DNA from: Chitinophagales bacterium
Lineage (GTDB): Bacteria > Bacteroidota > Bacteroidia > Chitinophagales > Chitinophagaceae
Assembly: GCA_030832085.1 (NCBI GenBank)
Contig: JAURJU010000064.1
Coordinates: 62,001-126,000, forward strand
Length of the DNA: 64,000 nucleotides
Direction of reading: 5' to 3'
In this document: in pieces, positions 1 through 8,168 of the stretch
Position numbering within the stretch: position 1 is the stretch's first letter
Layout: each line of letters begins with the position of its first letter
Notes under the pieces: model-generated
Told to the model about the DNA's origin: nothing
The model's database searches: none
The model's input: the letters and a program-made list of their open reading frames with translations, nothing else
Translations under genes and position numbers: made by a program

Positions 1-605
1 TCCTTTCGGGGGCGTTGGATGTCGTGGTGATTGACTCAGTAGCGGCATTGGTACCCAAAAGCGAACTGGAAGGCGAGATGGGAGACAGTAAAATGGGATT
101 GCATGCCCGTTTGATGAGCCAGGCACTCAGGAAACTGACCGCCACCATCAGCAAAACAAACACGATTTGCATTTTCATCAACCAGCTTCGTGAAAAAATC
201 GGCGTCATGTTTGGCAACCCCGAAACAACCACCGGTGGCAACGCCTTGAAGTTCTACGCCTCTGTTCGCCTGGACATCCGCAGGGCTGCACAAATAAAAG
301 ATGGTGATGAAGCAATCGGGAACCGCGTGAAAGTGAAAGTGGTGAAAAACAAGGTTGCCCCACCTTTCCGCTCTGCTGAATTTGACATCATCTATGGGGA
401 AGGGATTTCAAAAACAGGTGAGATCCTCGACATGGGCGTTGAACTCGGAATCGTCAACAAAAGTGGCAGCTGGTACAGTTACAACGGGGACAAACTTGGA
501 CAAGGACGTGATGGTGTGAAACAACTGTTGATTGACAACCCGGAAATGGCAAATGAAATCGAAACAAAGATCAGGGAAAAAATCAAGGAAGCTCAGGCAT
601 CATAA
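1..605 (+). CDS. recA: RecA recombinase (3' part, 5' end outside window)
   Basis: This is the C-terminal part of RecA, the ATP-dependent strand-exchange protein that also triggers LexA-type self-cleavage. The reading frame is open from base 3, so the TTG start in the ORF track is only an internal Leu codon. Visible RecA landmarks are the Walker B strand [13 protein letters not shown], the L2 loop segment [19 protein letters not shown], and the C-terminal domain with [16 protein letters not shown] and [12 protein letters not shown]. The Walker A motif and N-terminus lie upstream of the window. The C-terminus is not strongly acidic, ending in [13 protein letters not shown] strong terminator follows 26 bases after the stop, so the transcript probably ends here. 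The recA regulator recX is not adjacent; a candidate lies about 46 kb away. Confidence 0.97.
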   Translation, partial: LSGALDVVVIDSVAALVPKSELEGEMGDSKMGLHARLMSQALRKLTATISKTNTICIFINQLREKIGVMFGNPETTTGGNALKFYASVRLDIRRAAQIKDGDEAIGNRVKVKVVKNKVAPPFRSAEFDIIYGEGISKTGEILDMGVELGIVNKSGSWYSYNGDKLGQGRDGVKQLLIDNPEMANEIETKIREKIKEAQAS

Positions 606-631
606 ATGCAGTTGGTGCTTTTGTTTAGAGG

Positions 632-659
632 CCGCATCCCGCAAGGATGCGGTTTTTTT
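632..659 (+). terminator. Rho-independent terminator after recA
   Basis: A perfect 8-bp GC-rich stem (CCGCATCC / GGATGCGG) with a 5-base loop is followed directly by seven T. It separates recA from mgsA. Confidence 0.9.
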
Positions 660-687
660 ATTTACATTCACACTGTTAAATCACAAC

Positions 688-1143
688 ATGGAAAAGAAGA
701 GAGACCTGGGTGCCAGGAAACGCATTGCATTGGTTGCACACGACAACAAGAAAAAAGAAATCATTGATTGGGTGGTATACAACAAGACGGCCCTTTCAAG
801 ACATGAACTTTTGGCAACAGGCACCACAGGACGATTGATAGAAGAGGCCCTTGACAGGTCCATCAAAAAATTACTGAGCGGGCCATTGGGTGGCGATCAA
901 CAAATAGGCGCCATGATCGCAGAAGGAAAGGTTGATGTGCTGATATTTTTTTGGGACCCCATGGAAGCCCAACCCCACGACCCGGACATCAAGGCTTTGC
1001 TGCGGCTGGCAGTAACCTGGAACATTCCCTTTGCCTGTGACCGCGCAACAGCAGACTTCCTGCTTACCTCACCATTGATGCATGAAGCCTATTCCTGCAC
1101 CATTCCTGATTATTCTACCTATATCAGAAGGGAGATGAAATAG
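688..1143 (+). CDS. mgsA: Methylglyoxal synthase
   Basis: Converts dihydroxyacetone phosphate to methylglyoxal and phosphate, a bypass that relieves sugar-phosphate stress when phosphate is limiting. The 151-residue protein matches the usual length (about 152). It carries the family blocks RIALVAHDNKK (N-terminal), ATGTTGRLIEE (phosphate-binding), SGPLGGDQQIGAMIAEG with the catalytic Asp, FFWDPMEAQPHDPD and IPFACDRATADF. The ORF track starts 52 codons earlier, but that extension runs through recA's end and its terminator, so I chose the ATG of MEKKRDLGARKRIALVAH. It stands alone between recA and an exported amidase. The family assignment is secure. Confidence 0.95.
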   Translation: MEKKRDLGARKRIALVAHDNKKKEIIDWVVYNKTALSRHELLATGTTGRLIEEALDRSIKKLLSGPLGGDQQIGAMIAEGKVDVLIFFWDPMEAQPHDPDIKALLRLAVTWNIPFACDRATADFLLTSPLMHEAYSCTIPDYSTYIRREMK

Positions 1144-1211
1144 GCTGCTCAATTTTATGCAGCAAAGAACTTTTGATCAGTGGCTTTGTTTATTGACCAA
1201 AGACTTTTAGC

Positions 1212-2843
1212 ATGATGAAACTATTGTTTGCCGTAATCCTTTTAATGGGAAACGTATGCTTGGCCCAGGACAGCATCAAGCCTGCTGATGTGCACAGGAT
1301 GGCGGATTTGCTTGACCTGAAATATTCTGATAAGGAAGTGGGGATGATGATACCAGACCTGAAAGACAACATCATCGACTATAAAAAAATGCATGCGCTG
1401 TCGCTGGACAACAGCATCTCCATGAGCTTGGCACAGCGTTTAATACCTGAAGCAATCAAACAAGAAAGACTGAAATGGAAATACGATAAAAAAATTAAAC
1501 TCCCGGTCAACAAAAATGAACTGGCATTTTATTCGATCCAAGCCCTTGGGTCATTGCTTCGAAACAAGTCCATCACTGCTGTTGAATTGACAGGGTTTTT
1601 TATCAACCGGTTGAAACAATTTGGAGATACGCTTCAGTGCACGATAAGCCTTACAGAATCAATAGCGATGGAGCAGGCAACAAGAGCAGATGAAGAATTG
1701 AACAGGGGTATAGATCGAGGTCCGCTGCATGGTATTCCATATGGTTTAAAAGATCTTTTTGCTGTGAAGGGCACAAAAACAACCTGGGGCGCAGCACCAT
1801 ATAAAAACCAAACCATCGATGAAGACGCTTATGTTTACACCCGGTTGAAAGAGGCAGGAGCAGTGTTGGTGGCTAAATTTACTTTGGGTGCTTTGGCGAT
1901 GGGAGACCATTGGTTTGGTGGAAGAACAAAAAACCCCTGGAACCTTGAAAAGGGCTCCAGTGGCTCATCTGCAGGATCCTCTTCTGCGACCGTGGCTGGC
2001 TTGGTCCCCTTTGCCATTGGCACTGAAACACATGGATCCATCATCTCCCCAAGCCATACCTGTGGGGCAACAGGACTGCGGCCAACATTTGGAAGCGTGA
2101 GCAGGAGTGGTGCCATGACCCTGAGTTGGAGCCTGGACAAGGTGGGGCCCATCTGCAGGTCTGCAGCCGATGCAGCAACTGTTTTTGCATGTATACATGG
2201 AACGGATGAAAAAGATGCAAGTGCCGTCAATGCTGCATTCAACTACAACGGCAGAACAAATGTGAAAGCCATGCGCATCGGTTATGCCAAAAATCACTTT
2301 GACAAATTGGATTCATCTGCACAGGAATGGTCCGTATTGAATGTACTCAAAGCGCAGGGCCTTGAAATAAAACCCATGTATTTCCCAGACACCGAAGTTT
2401 ATGCGTTTGATATCATTGGACAAGTCATCGGTGCAGAATCTGCCGCTGCATTCGACAGCTTCACCAGAACAGGACTGGACGACCAGATGACAAGACAAAC
2501 CCGTTTTGACTGGCCAAATTATTTTAGGGTAGCAAGAACCATTCCAGCGGTAGAATACATCAATGCAAACAGACACCGCAGTATCCTGATGCAACGCGTG
2601 AATGCGGCAATGCAACCATTCGATGTCATCATCACACCAAGTTTTGGAGGAAGACAATTGGCCATCACGAACCTGACAGGTCATCCAGCCCTCTGCATGC
2701 CCATCGGCCTCACAAAGCAAGGAATGCCCAATAGCATTACCTTCTTGTCCAACCTTTTCAATGAAGAAGCACTGCTTGCACTGGGAAATTTCTTTCAGGA
2801 AAAAACGGATTACGATAATATCCATCCGGAAAAATTCAGATGA
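1212..2843 (+). CDS. Exported amidase (amidase signature family)
   Basis: A 543-residue hydrolase of the amidase signature family (same fold as GatA and fatty-acid amide hydrolase), predicted to act outside the cytoplasm because it starts with a signal peptide (MMKLLFAVILLMGNVCLAQ). The Ser-cisSer-Lys triad is traceable: Lys180 in GLKDLFAVKG, the Gly/Ser-rich block GSSGSSAGSSSATVAG (about 248-263) and nucleophile Ser276 in GTETHGSIISPS, where His replaces the usual Gly before GSI. Residues 20-100 form an N-terminal extension before the core. No GatB or GatC lies nearby and the protein is exported, so it is not the tRNA amidotransferase subunit. The substrate is unknown; peptide amides, acylamides and aryl amides are all possible. 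Confidence 0.85.
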   Translation: MMKLLFAVILLMGNVCLAQDSIKPADVHRMADLLDLKYSDKEVGMMIPDLKDNIIDYKKMHALSLDNSISMSLAQRLIPEAIKQERLKWKYDKKIKLPVNKNELAFYSIQALGSLLRNKSITAVELTGFFINRLKQFGDTLQCTISLTESIAMEQATRADEELNRGIDRGPLHGIPYGLKDLFAVKGTKTTWGAAPYKNQTIDEDAYVYTRLKEAGAVLVAKFTLGALAMGDHWFGGRTKNPWNLEKGSSGSSAGSSSATVAGLVPFAIGTETHGSIISPSHTCGATGLRPTFGSVSRSGAMTLSWSLDKVGPICRSAADAATVFACIHGTDEKDASAVNAAFNYNGRTNVKAMRIGYAKNHFDKLDSSAQEWSVLNVLKAQGLEIKPMYFPDTEVYAFDIIGQVIGAESAAAFDSFTRTGLDDQMTRQTRFDWPNYFRVARTIPAVEYINANRHRSILMQRVNAAMQPFDVIITPSFGGRQLAITNLTGHPALCMPIGLTKQGMPNSITFLSNLFNEEALLALGNFFQEKTDYDNIHPEKFR

Positions 2844-2853
2844 TAAATTGGGT

Positions 2854-2861
2854 TAATTTTG
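2854..2861 (+). promoter_or_regulatory. Bacteroidota -7 element of uvrB
   Basis: TAATTTTG matches TAnnTTTG exactly and ends four bases before the uvrB ATG. Transcription would then start at or next to the start codon. No clear -33 TTG was found at normal spacing. Confidence 0.6.
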
Positions 2862-2865
2862 CAGC

Positions 2866-4911
2866 ATGCAATTCAAGCTGCATTCACCCTATTCTCCAGC
2901 AGGCGACCAGCCCAATGCCATCCGGCAACTGGTGGAAGGCATTCAACAGGGTGAGCAATACCAAACGCTGTTGGGTGTAACCGGATCCGGCAAGACCTTT
3001 ACCATGGCCAATGTCATCCAATCGGTGCAGCGTCCCACACTGGTATTGACCCACAACAAAACCCTGGTTGCCCAACTTTATGGTGAGTTCAAACAATTCT
3101 TTCCAGAAAATGCTGTTGGCTATTTTGTTTCCTATTATGATTACTACCAACCGGAGGCTTATTTGCCGGTCAGCAACACGTATATCGAAAAGGACCTTGC
3201 CATCAATGAAGAGCTTGACAAGCTCCGTTTGCAAGCCACTTCAGAATTGCTGAGCGGAAGGCGCGATATCATTGTTGTTGCATCCGTAAGCTGCATCTAT
3301 GGAATGGGAAATCCCAGTGAGTTTGAAAACGGAATTGTCAGGATTCACAAGGGGCAAATCCTCAGCAGACAGGGTTTTCTTCATTCTTTGGTAAACTCAC
3401 TTTATCACCGCACACAAATCGATTTCAAACGGGGAAGCTTTCGGGTCAAGGGCGACACCATCGACATCAACCTTCCATACGTTGACTTTGGATACCGCAT
3501 CAGCTTTTTCGGAGATGAAATCGAATCCATCGATACGCTTGAAATTGAAACAGGAAAAAGAATCAGTTCTGTAGATACAGCGGCCATCTTTCCTGCCAAC
3601 CTCTACCTTGCGCCAAAAGAAATCATCCACCAGGTCATCTCTGAAATCATTGATGAACTGGGCAAACAGGTGCAATATTTCAAGGACAGTGGAAAGTTCA
3701 TTGAAGCACAACGGCTGAGCGAAAGGGTCAATTATGATATTGAAATGATCAAGGAATTGGGCTACTGCAACGGCATTGAAAACTATTCCCGTTTTTTTGA
3801 CAGGAGAACTCCCGGAGCAAGGCCATTCTGCCTGCTGGATTATTTTCCGAAAGACTTTATCTGCATGATTGATGAAAGCCACCAGACCATTCCACAGGTG
3901 AGTGGCATGTATGGGGGTGACAGGAGCAGAAAAATGGTACTGGTGGATTATGGATTTCGACTGCCAGCAGCGCTGGACAACCGTCCACTCAACTTCAATG
4001 AGTTTGAGCAGATGCTCAACCAAGTGGTTTTTGTTTCCGCCACGCCAAGCGAATACGAACTCCAGAAAACGGAAGGCGTAGTGGTGGAGCAGGTTGTACG
4101 TCCAACCGGCCTTCTGGATCCCCCCATCGAAGTGCGTCCCAGCATCAATCAGGTGGATGACCTGCTGGACGAGATTGACAAGACTGTGAAAAAAGGGGAC
4201 CGCGTTCTGGTCACGACGCTGACCAAAAGGATGGCCGAAGAGATGGACAAATACCTGCAGCGCATCCAAATCAAATCCAAGTACATCCACAGCGAAGTGG
4301 ACACATTGGACAGGGTGGAAATCCTGCGCGAACTGCGGTTGGGCATCATTGATGTTTTGGTGGGCGTTAACCTGTTAAGAGAGGGTCTTGACCTGCCAGA
4401 AGTATCGCTGGTGGCCATTCTTGATGCTGACAAGGAGGGATACCTCCGCAATGAAAAATCACTGACCCAGACCGCTGGTCGTGCAGCAAGAAATGTTGAC
4501 GGCCGTGTGATCTTCTATGCCGACCATGTTACCGGAAGCATGCAAAAGACCATGGATGAAACCGAAAGGAGAAGGGCAAAACAAATGGCCTACAACACGG
4601 CACATGGAATCACTCCTGCATCCGTCAACAAAAGCAAGGAACAGGTATTTGCGCAAACTGCAGTCCTGGACATCAAGGGATATGACGAAAACAACAATCT
4701 TGCCGCCGTTGCAGAAGAGCAGATGAGCACAAGGGTTGCAGAAGAACAAAACGATTACATGACGATTCCGCAACTGGAAAAGCATGTAACCAAGTTGAAA
4801 AAAACAATGGAAAAAGCAGCCAAGGACCTTGATTTCATGGAGGCTGCGCGGTTGAGGGATCTGATGCTGGAGTCCAAAAAAAGGATGGAAGAGATGAAAG
4901 CATTGCAGTAA
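2866..4911 (+). CDS. uvrB: Excinuclease ABC subunit B
   Basis: UvrB is the damage-verifying helicase-like subunit of nucleotide excision repair; it is loaded by UvrA and recruits UvrC. The 681-residue protein is full length. It shows Walker A in LLGVTGSGKTFTMANV (about 36-51), the beta-hairpin block YYDYYQPEAYLPVSNTYIEKD that inserts between DNA strands, the DESHQT helicase motif, FVSATPSEYE, the C-terminal helicase motifs (LVGVNLLREGLDLPEVSLV and QTAGRAARN), and the C-terminal UVR coiled coil (about 640-675) that contacts UvrC. The start is set by the MQFKLHSPYSPAGDQP N-terminus and a promoter element four bases upstream. uvrA and uvrC are not in the window. Confidence 0.97.
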   Translation: MQFKLHSPYSPAGDQPNAIRQLVEGIQQGEQYQTLLGVTGSGKTFTMANVIQSVQRPTLVLTHNKTLVAQLYGEFKQFFPENAVGYFVSYYDYYQPEAYLPVSNTYIEKDLAINEELDKLRLQATSELLSGRRDIIVVASVSCIYGMGNPSEFENGIVRIHKGQILSRQGFLHSLVNSLYHRTQIDFKRGSFRVKGDTIDINLPYVDFGYRISFFGDEIESIDTLEIETGKRISSVDTAAIFPANLYLAPKEIIHQVISEIIDELGKQVQYFKDSGKFIEAQRLSERVNYDIEMIKELGYCNGIENYSRFFDRRTPGARPFCLLDYFPKDFICMIDESHQTIPQVSGMYGGDRSRKMVLVDYGFRLPAALDNRPLNFNEFEQMLNQVVFVSATPSEYELQKTEGVVVEQVVRPTGLLDPPIEVRPSINQVDDLLDEIDKTVKKGDRVLVTTLTKRMAEEMDKYLQRIQIKSKYIHSEVDTLDRVEILRELRLGIIDVLVGVNLLREGLDLPEVSLVAILDADKEGYLRNEKSLTQTAGRAARNVDGRVIFYADHVTGSMQKTMDETERRRAKQMAYNTAHGITPASVNKSKEQVFAQTAVLDIKGYDENNNLAAVAEEQMSTRVAEEQNDYMTIPQLEKHVTKLKKTMEKAAKDLDFMEAARLRDLMLESKKRMEEMKALQ

Positions 4912-5007
4912 ACCACCGATAAAGCTGGAAAATGTCCATTGTGTTCTAATTGAAATGCAATTATTTTGATCCAATTGATTAAATTCACACACAATCAAAC
5001 CATAGCC

Positions 5008-6819
5008 ATGCGTTCCAGAATCATTGTTGCTCTTGTTACAGGTGTTTTGCTCACTTGTTTTGTTCAGGCACAAAAAATCAAGCCCCGCCTAAAAGACATT
5101 GACCTGAGCGACATGGCCGCATTTCAATCGCCCACACCAAACTGGAAAATCATCGGTGCGGTTCAGGCCGGCTACAACGACACGGTTTTGAATACAGCCA
5201 AAGGAAGCGGCATTCTTTTCAACGATTTTAGCCGCTCCATTCAAAATAAACCAGTTCACAACCTGGTGACCAAAATGGAACACGGTGATGTCAACCTTGA
5301 ATTTGATTTCATGCTGGCAAAAGGATCCAATTCCGGCATCTACTTTCAGTCCCGGTACGAAGTTCAACTTTTCGACAGTTGGGGAGTGAAAATACCCAGG
5401 TACAGCGATCTCGGTGGTCTTTACCAAACCATCAAAAAATCCAAAGGAATGAGTGGAAAAGCGCCCTTGAAAAACGCGGCTTTTGCACCCGGACTCTGGC
5501 AGCACATGGAAATCTCTTTCCAGGCACCAAGGTTTGATGCAGCGGGCAAGAAAACAACTCCTGCAACATTCATTTATGTGCGGCTGAACGGTGTTACCCT
5601 GCATGAAAACATCGCTGTTGAAGGGCCTACTGTTTCAGCAACATTTGAAGATGAAAAACCTTATGGCCCATTGATGATCCAAGGAGACCATGGTACCCTG
5701 GCCATCAAAAACCTCAAATATGCTCCACAGGACGACCTGAAAGTGGAACTGAAAGACCTCAGTTACCAGTATTTTGAGAAATCGGCCACCAACCTGGCAG
5801 AAGCAAAGACAACCAAGCCAACAGGTCAGGGAAATACAAAAACCCTTGATGCAAGGCTGGCATCGGCCCGCGACAAATTCTTGATCCTGTTCGAAGGCAA
5901 AATCAACATTCCGGATGATGATAACTATACCTTCAATGCGTTCTTTTCCGGAACAGGGGCATTGGAAGTAGATGGTAAAACCTTGCTTCAGGCAAGTGGC
6001 TTGTTTGTGGGCGGAAATCCAGTTGAAGCAAGCACCAATCTTAAATCTGGACAACATGCTTTCAGGTTTTGGGTGAACAAGGACCTGGCCTCCGCAAGAC
6101 CAGGATTCGCGTTGTTCGTAGAAAAGGCAAACAGCAAGGCAATTGCATTGCATAGTTCCGGGTCCATTCCCGACCGTTCTCCTGCACCATTGATTGCAGT
6201 TAGGGCAGAGAGTGGTCCAGAACTGGTTCGCTCTTTTATGAACCATAACAATAAAAAACTCACACATGTGATGTCTGTTGGAGACCCCTCTCAGGTGCAC
6301 TATTCCTATGATCTTCTCCAGGGTGGAATGCTGCAAGCATGGAAAGGGGATTTCCTCAATACGACAGACATGTGGCACGAGCGTGGAGAACCCCAAACCG
6401 CATCGGCATTGGGAGCCCCGGTTGTTCTTCCAGGAAACTGTCCCATATACGACAAGTCGCTGGCAAAAGACAGCATGGCAGATTACCAATACAAGGGATA
6501 TACCCTGTCCGCAGGACTTCCGGTCTTTTCATATGCCTACAGGCAACTCAAGGTCAGGGACCAGGTTCAGCCTGCTGAAAACGGAAAGGGATTGAAACGT
6601 TCCATCAGCATAACCGGTGAAGGAAAAGAAAAAACCATGGTGCGCATTGCGCAAGCCAATGAAATTACGCCCCTTGGAAAAGGCTTGTACAGCATCGGCA
6701 ACCAGGCCTATTTCGTACAAATTGCACCGGAACTGTATCCAAGAATCGAAACCTATCTGGGGCAAAAACTGCTGGTTCTTCCAGGAAGTGAAACTGTACA
6801 ATACCAATTGATCTGGTAG
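5008..6819 (+). CDS. Secreted DUF1080 (3-keto-disaccharide hydrolase-like) protein with PA14-like domain
   Basis: A 603-residue exported protein. I start it at MRSRIIVALVTGVLLTCFVQAQ, a clean signal peptide, rather than 14 codons upstream. Residues about 30-245 form a DUF1080/concanavalin-like jelly roll; FDFMLAKGSNSGIYFQSRYEVQLFDSWG is typical, and this family includes hydrolases of 3-keto-glycosides. About 255-385 resembles a PA14 carbohydrate-binding beta barrel (FLILFEGKINIPDDDNYTFNAFFSGTGALEVDG). The remaining 210 residues form a beta-rich module I cannot name, seen with DUF1080 proteins in this phylum. A simpler DUF1080 protein sits at 24.5-25.3 kb. The role is inferred to be extracellular or periplasmic sugar-polymer processing; the PA14 call is less sure than DUF1080. 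Confidence 0.8.
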   Translation: MRSRIIVALVTGVLLTCFVQAQKIKPRLKDIDLSDMAAFQSPTPNWKIIGAVQAGYNDTVLNTAKGSGILFNDFSRSIQNKPVHNLVTKMEHGDVNLEFDFMLAKGSNSGIYFQSRYEVQLFDSWGVKIPRYSDLGGLYQTIKKSKGMSGKAPLKNAAFAPGLWQHMEISFQAPRFDAAGKKTTPATFIYVRLNGVTLHENIAVEGPTVSATFEDEKPYGPLMIQGDHGTLAIKNLKYAPQDDLKVELKDLSYQYFEKSATNLAEAKTTKPTGQGNTKTLDARLASARDKFLILFEGKINIPDDDNYTFNAFFSGTGALEVDGKTLLQASGLFVGGNPVEASTNLKSGQHAFRFWVNKDLASARPGFALFVEKANSKAIALHSSGSIPDRSPAPLIAVRAESGPELVRSFMNHNNKKLTHVMSVGDPSQVHYSYDLLQGGMLQAWKGDFLNTTDMWHERGEPQTASALGAPVVLPGNCPIYDKSLAKDSMADYQYKGYTLSAGLPVFSYAYRQLKVRDQVQPAENGKGLKRSISITGEGKEKTMVRIAQANEITPLGKGLYSIGNQAYFVQIAPELYPRIETYLGQKLLVLPGSETVQYQLIW

Positions 6820-6852
6820 AAATTTGGACATTTGTTGTTAATTTTGCAACAG

Positions 6853-6948
6853 ATGAGACCAGATTTTCCCTTCAAGCTGTTCAATGACAAAAGTGACAAC
6901 TATGCATGTCTGATGCAGTCACTTGCTGTGGACTCATTCGAGAATTGA
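6853..6948 (+). CDS. Possible 31-residue small protein or leader peptide
   Basis: An ATG-initiated frame of 31 codons (begins MRPDFPFKLFNDKSDNY, ends in FEN) sits in the 193-base gap before the decarboxylase gene. A perfect TAATTTTG element at 6839-6846 ends six bases before its ATG, the same geometry seen for uvrB and polA. No signal peptide or membrane span is visible and I do not recognise it. It may be a real small gene, a leader peptide for the decarboxylase, or chance. It is too short for the supplied ORF track. Confidence 0.35.
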   Translation: MRPDFPFKLFNDKSDNYACLMQSLAVDSFEN

Positions 6949-7012
6949 TTTTATTGCACAAGGCTCCTTCCTTGTGATCACATCAATTTTCTTACCCAAT
7001 TTCTTTATTACA

Positions 7013-8107
7013 ATGGAAATTCTTGAACAGTTTCGCCAAAAGATCAGCGAGCGCTCCAAAAACTATATCGGATATCCGGTTGCCACAGACTACGACTACA
7101 CGGCATTGTATCCACTGCTGCAGTACAGCATCAACAACGTTGGAGACCCTTTCATGGAGTCCAACGACATGCAATGCAAATCATTTGAACGGGAAGTGGT
7201 TTCTTTTTATGCAGATTTTTTCAATGCTCCCGCCAACAACCACTGGGGTTATGTTACCAATGGTGGATCAGAAGGAAACCTGTATGCGCTTTACCTCGCA
7301 CGAGAGCTCTATCCCAACGGAATCGTATACTACAGCGAAGCCACACACTACAGCGTTCAGAAAAACCTCCACCTGCTGAACATGAAAAGCATCGTCATCC
7401 GTTCACAACCCAACGGTGAAATGGACTATGACGACCTTTCTGAAATGATCCAACTGAACCGCCAGCAATCCGTCATCATCATGGCCAATATTGGCACCAC
7501 CATGACGGAAGCAAAAGATTCTGTACCTGCCATCAGAGAAAAGCTGAACAAGTACGCAATCAAAAGCTCCTATATCCACTGTGATGCTGCACTTGCAGGC
7601 TCTTACCTGCCCTTGCTGGGTGCGAATGATTTTGACTTTGCACATGGTGCAGACAGCATTGCCATCAGTGGTCACAAGTTTTTTGGATCGCCCATTGCTA
7701 ATGGTGTTGTACTGGTGAAAAAATCCTACAAGGACAGGATCGGTCGTTCCATCAACTATATCGGAACACTGGATACCACCATCACCGGATCAAGAAGTGG
7801 CTTCAATGCATTGATTGTCTGGTATGCCATCCAAAAGCTGGGAAAGAAGGGCATGCTTGACAGAACGATGGCCAGCCTTGAGAATGCTGCATACCTGCGT
7901 GTTCAGCTCAATGCCATCGGCGTCAAAGCCTGGAGCAACCCGCATGCTTTAACTGTTGTAATGCCAAGACCTGCAGATGCGGTTTGTAAAAAATGGCAAC
8001 TGGCCACAGACAATGACATCGCACATGTCATCTGCATGCCAGGAATTTCAAGAGAACAGCTGGATGAATTCATTGAAGACATGCGGCGTTCAGTTTCTGT
8101 TGGTTAA
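7013..8107 (+). CDS. hdc: PLP-dependent group II decarboxylase, histidine decarboxylase type
   Basis: A 364-residue pyridoxal-phosphate enzyme predicted to remove the carboxyl group of an L-amino acid, best matching bacterial PLP histidine decarboxylases (about 380 residues). It has the N-terminal block NYIGYPVATDYDYTAL, the cofactor-stacking region GYVTNGGSEGNLYALYLARE with YSEATHYSVQKN, the conserved ANIGTTMTEAKDSV, and the Schiff-base Lys222 in SGHKFFGSP. I start at MEILEQFRQKI; the upstream 30 codons in the ORF track are hydrophobic but look like noise from the leader. A role in histamine production is inferred only; serine or aromatic amino-acid decarboxylases share the fold. There is no antiporter neighbour of the kind acid-resistance decarboxylases usually have. 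Confidence 0.8.
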   Translation: MEILEQFRQKISERSKNYIGYPVATDYDYTALYPLLQYSINNVGDPFMESNDMQCKSFEREVVSFYADFFNAPANNHWGYVTNGGSEGNLYALYLARELYPNGIVYYSEATHYSVQKNLHLLNMKSIVIRSQPNGEMDYDDLSEMIQLNRQQSVIIMANIGTTMTEAKDSVPAIREKLNKYAIKSSYIHCDAALAGSYLPLLGANDFDFAHGADSIAISGHKFFGSPIANGVVLVKKSYKDRIGRSINYIGTLDTTITGSRSGFNALIVWYAIQKLGKKGMLDRTMASLENAAYLRVQLNAIGVKAWSNPHALTVVMPRPADAVCKKWQLATDNDIAHVICMPGISREQLDEFIEDMRRSVSVG

Positions 8108-8168
8108 CAACAATGGCATATGCATTGAAGCGGGAATTTGATTATCTTTAAGGCAATAAAATTTCTCC

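Noticed and set aside
1212-2843. GatA subunit of the Asp/Glu-tRNA amidotransferase
   Set aside because: The protein has a signal peptide, a long N-terminal extension and no gatB or gatC neighbour.
3397-4290. 297-residue reverse ORF inside uvrB
   Set aside because: Antisense to conserved uvrB helicase motifs; no recognisable product.
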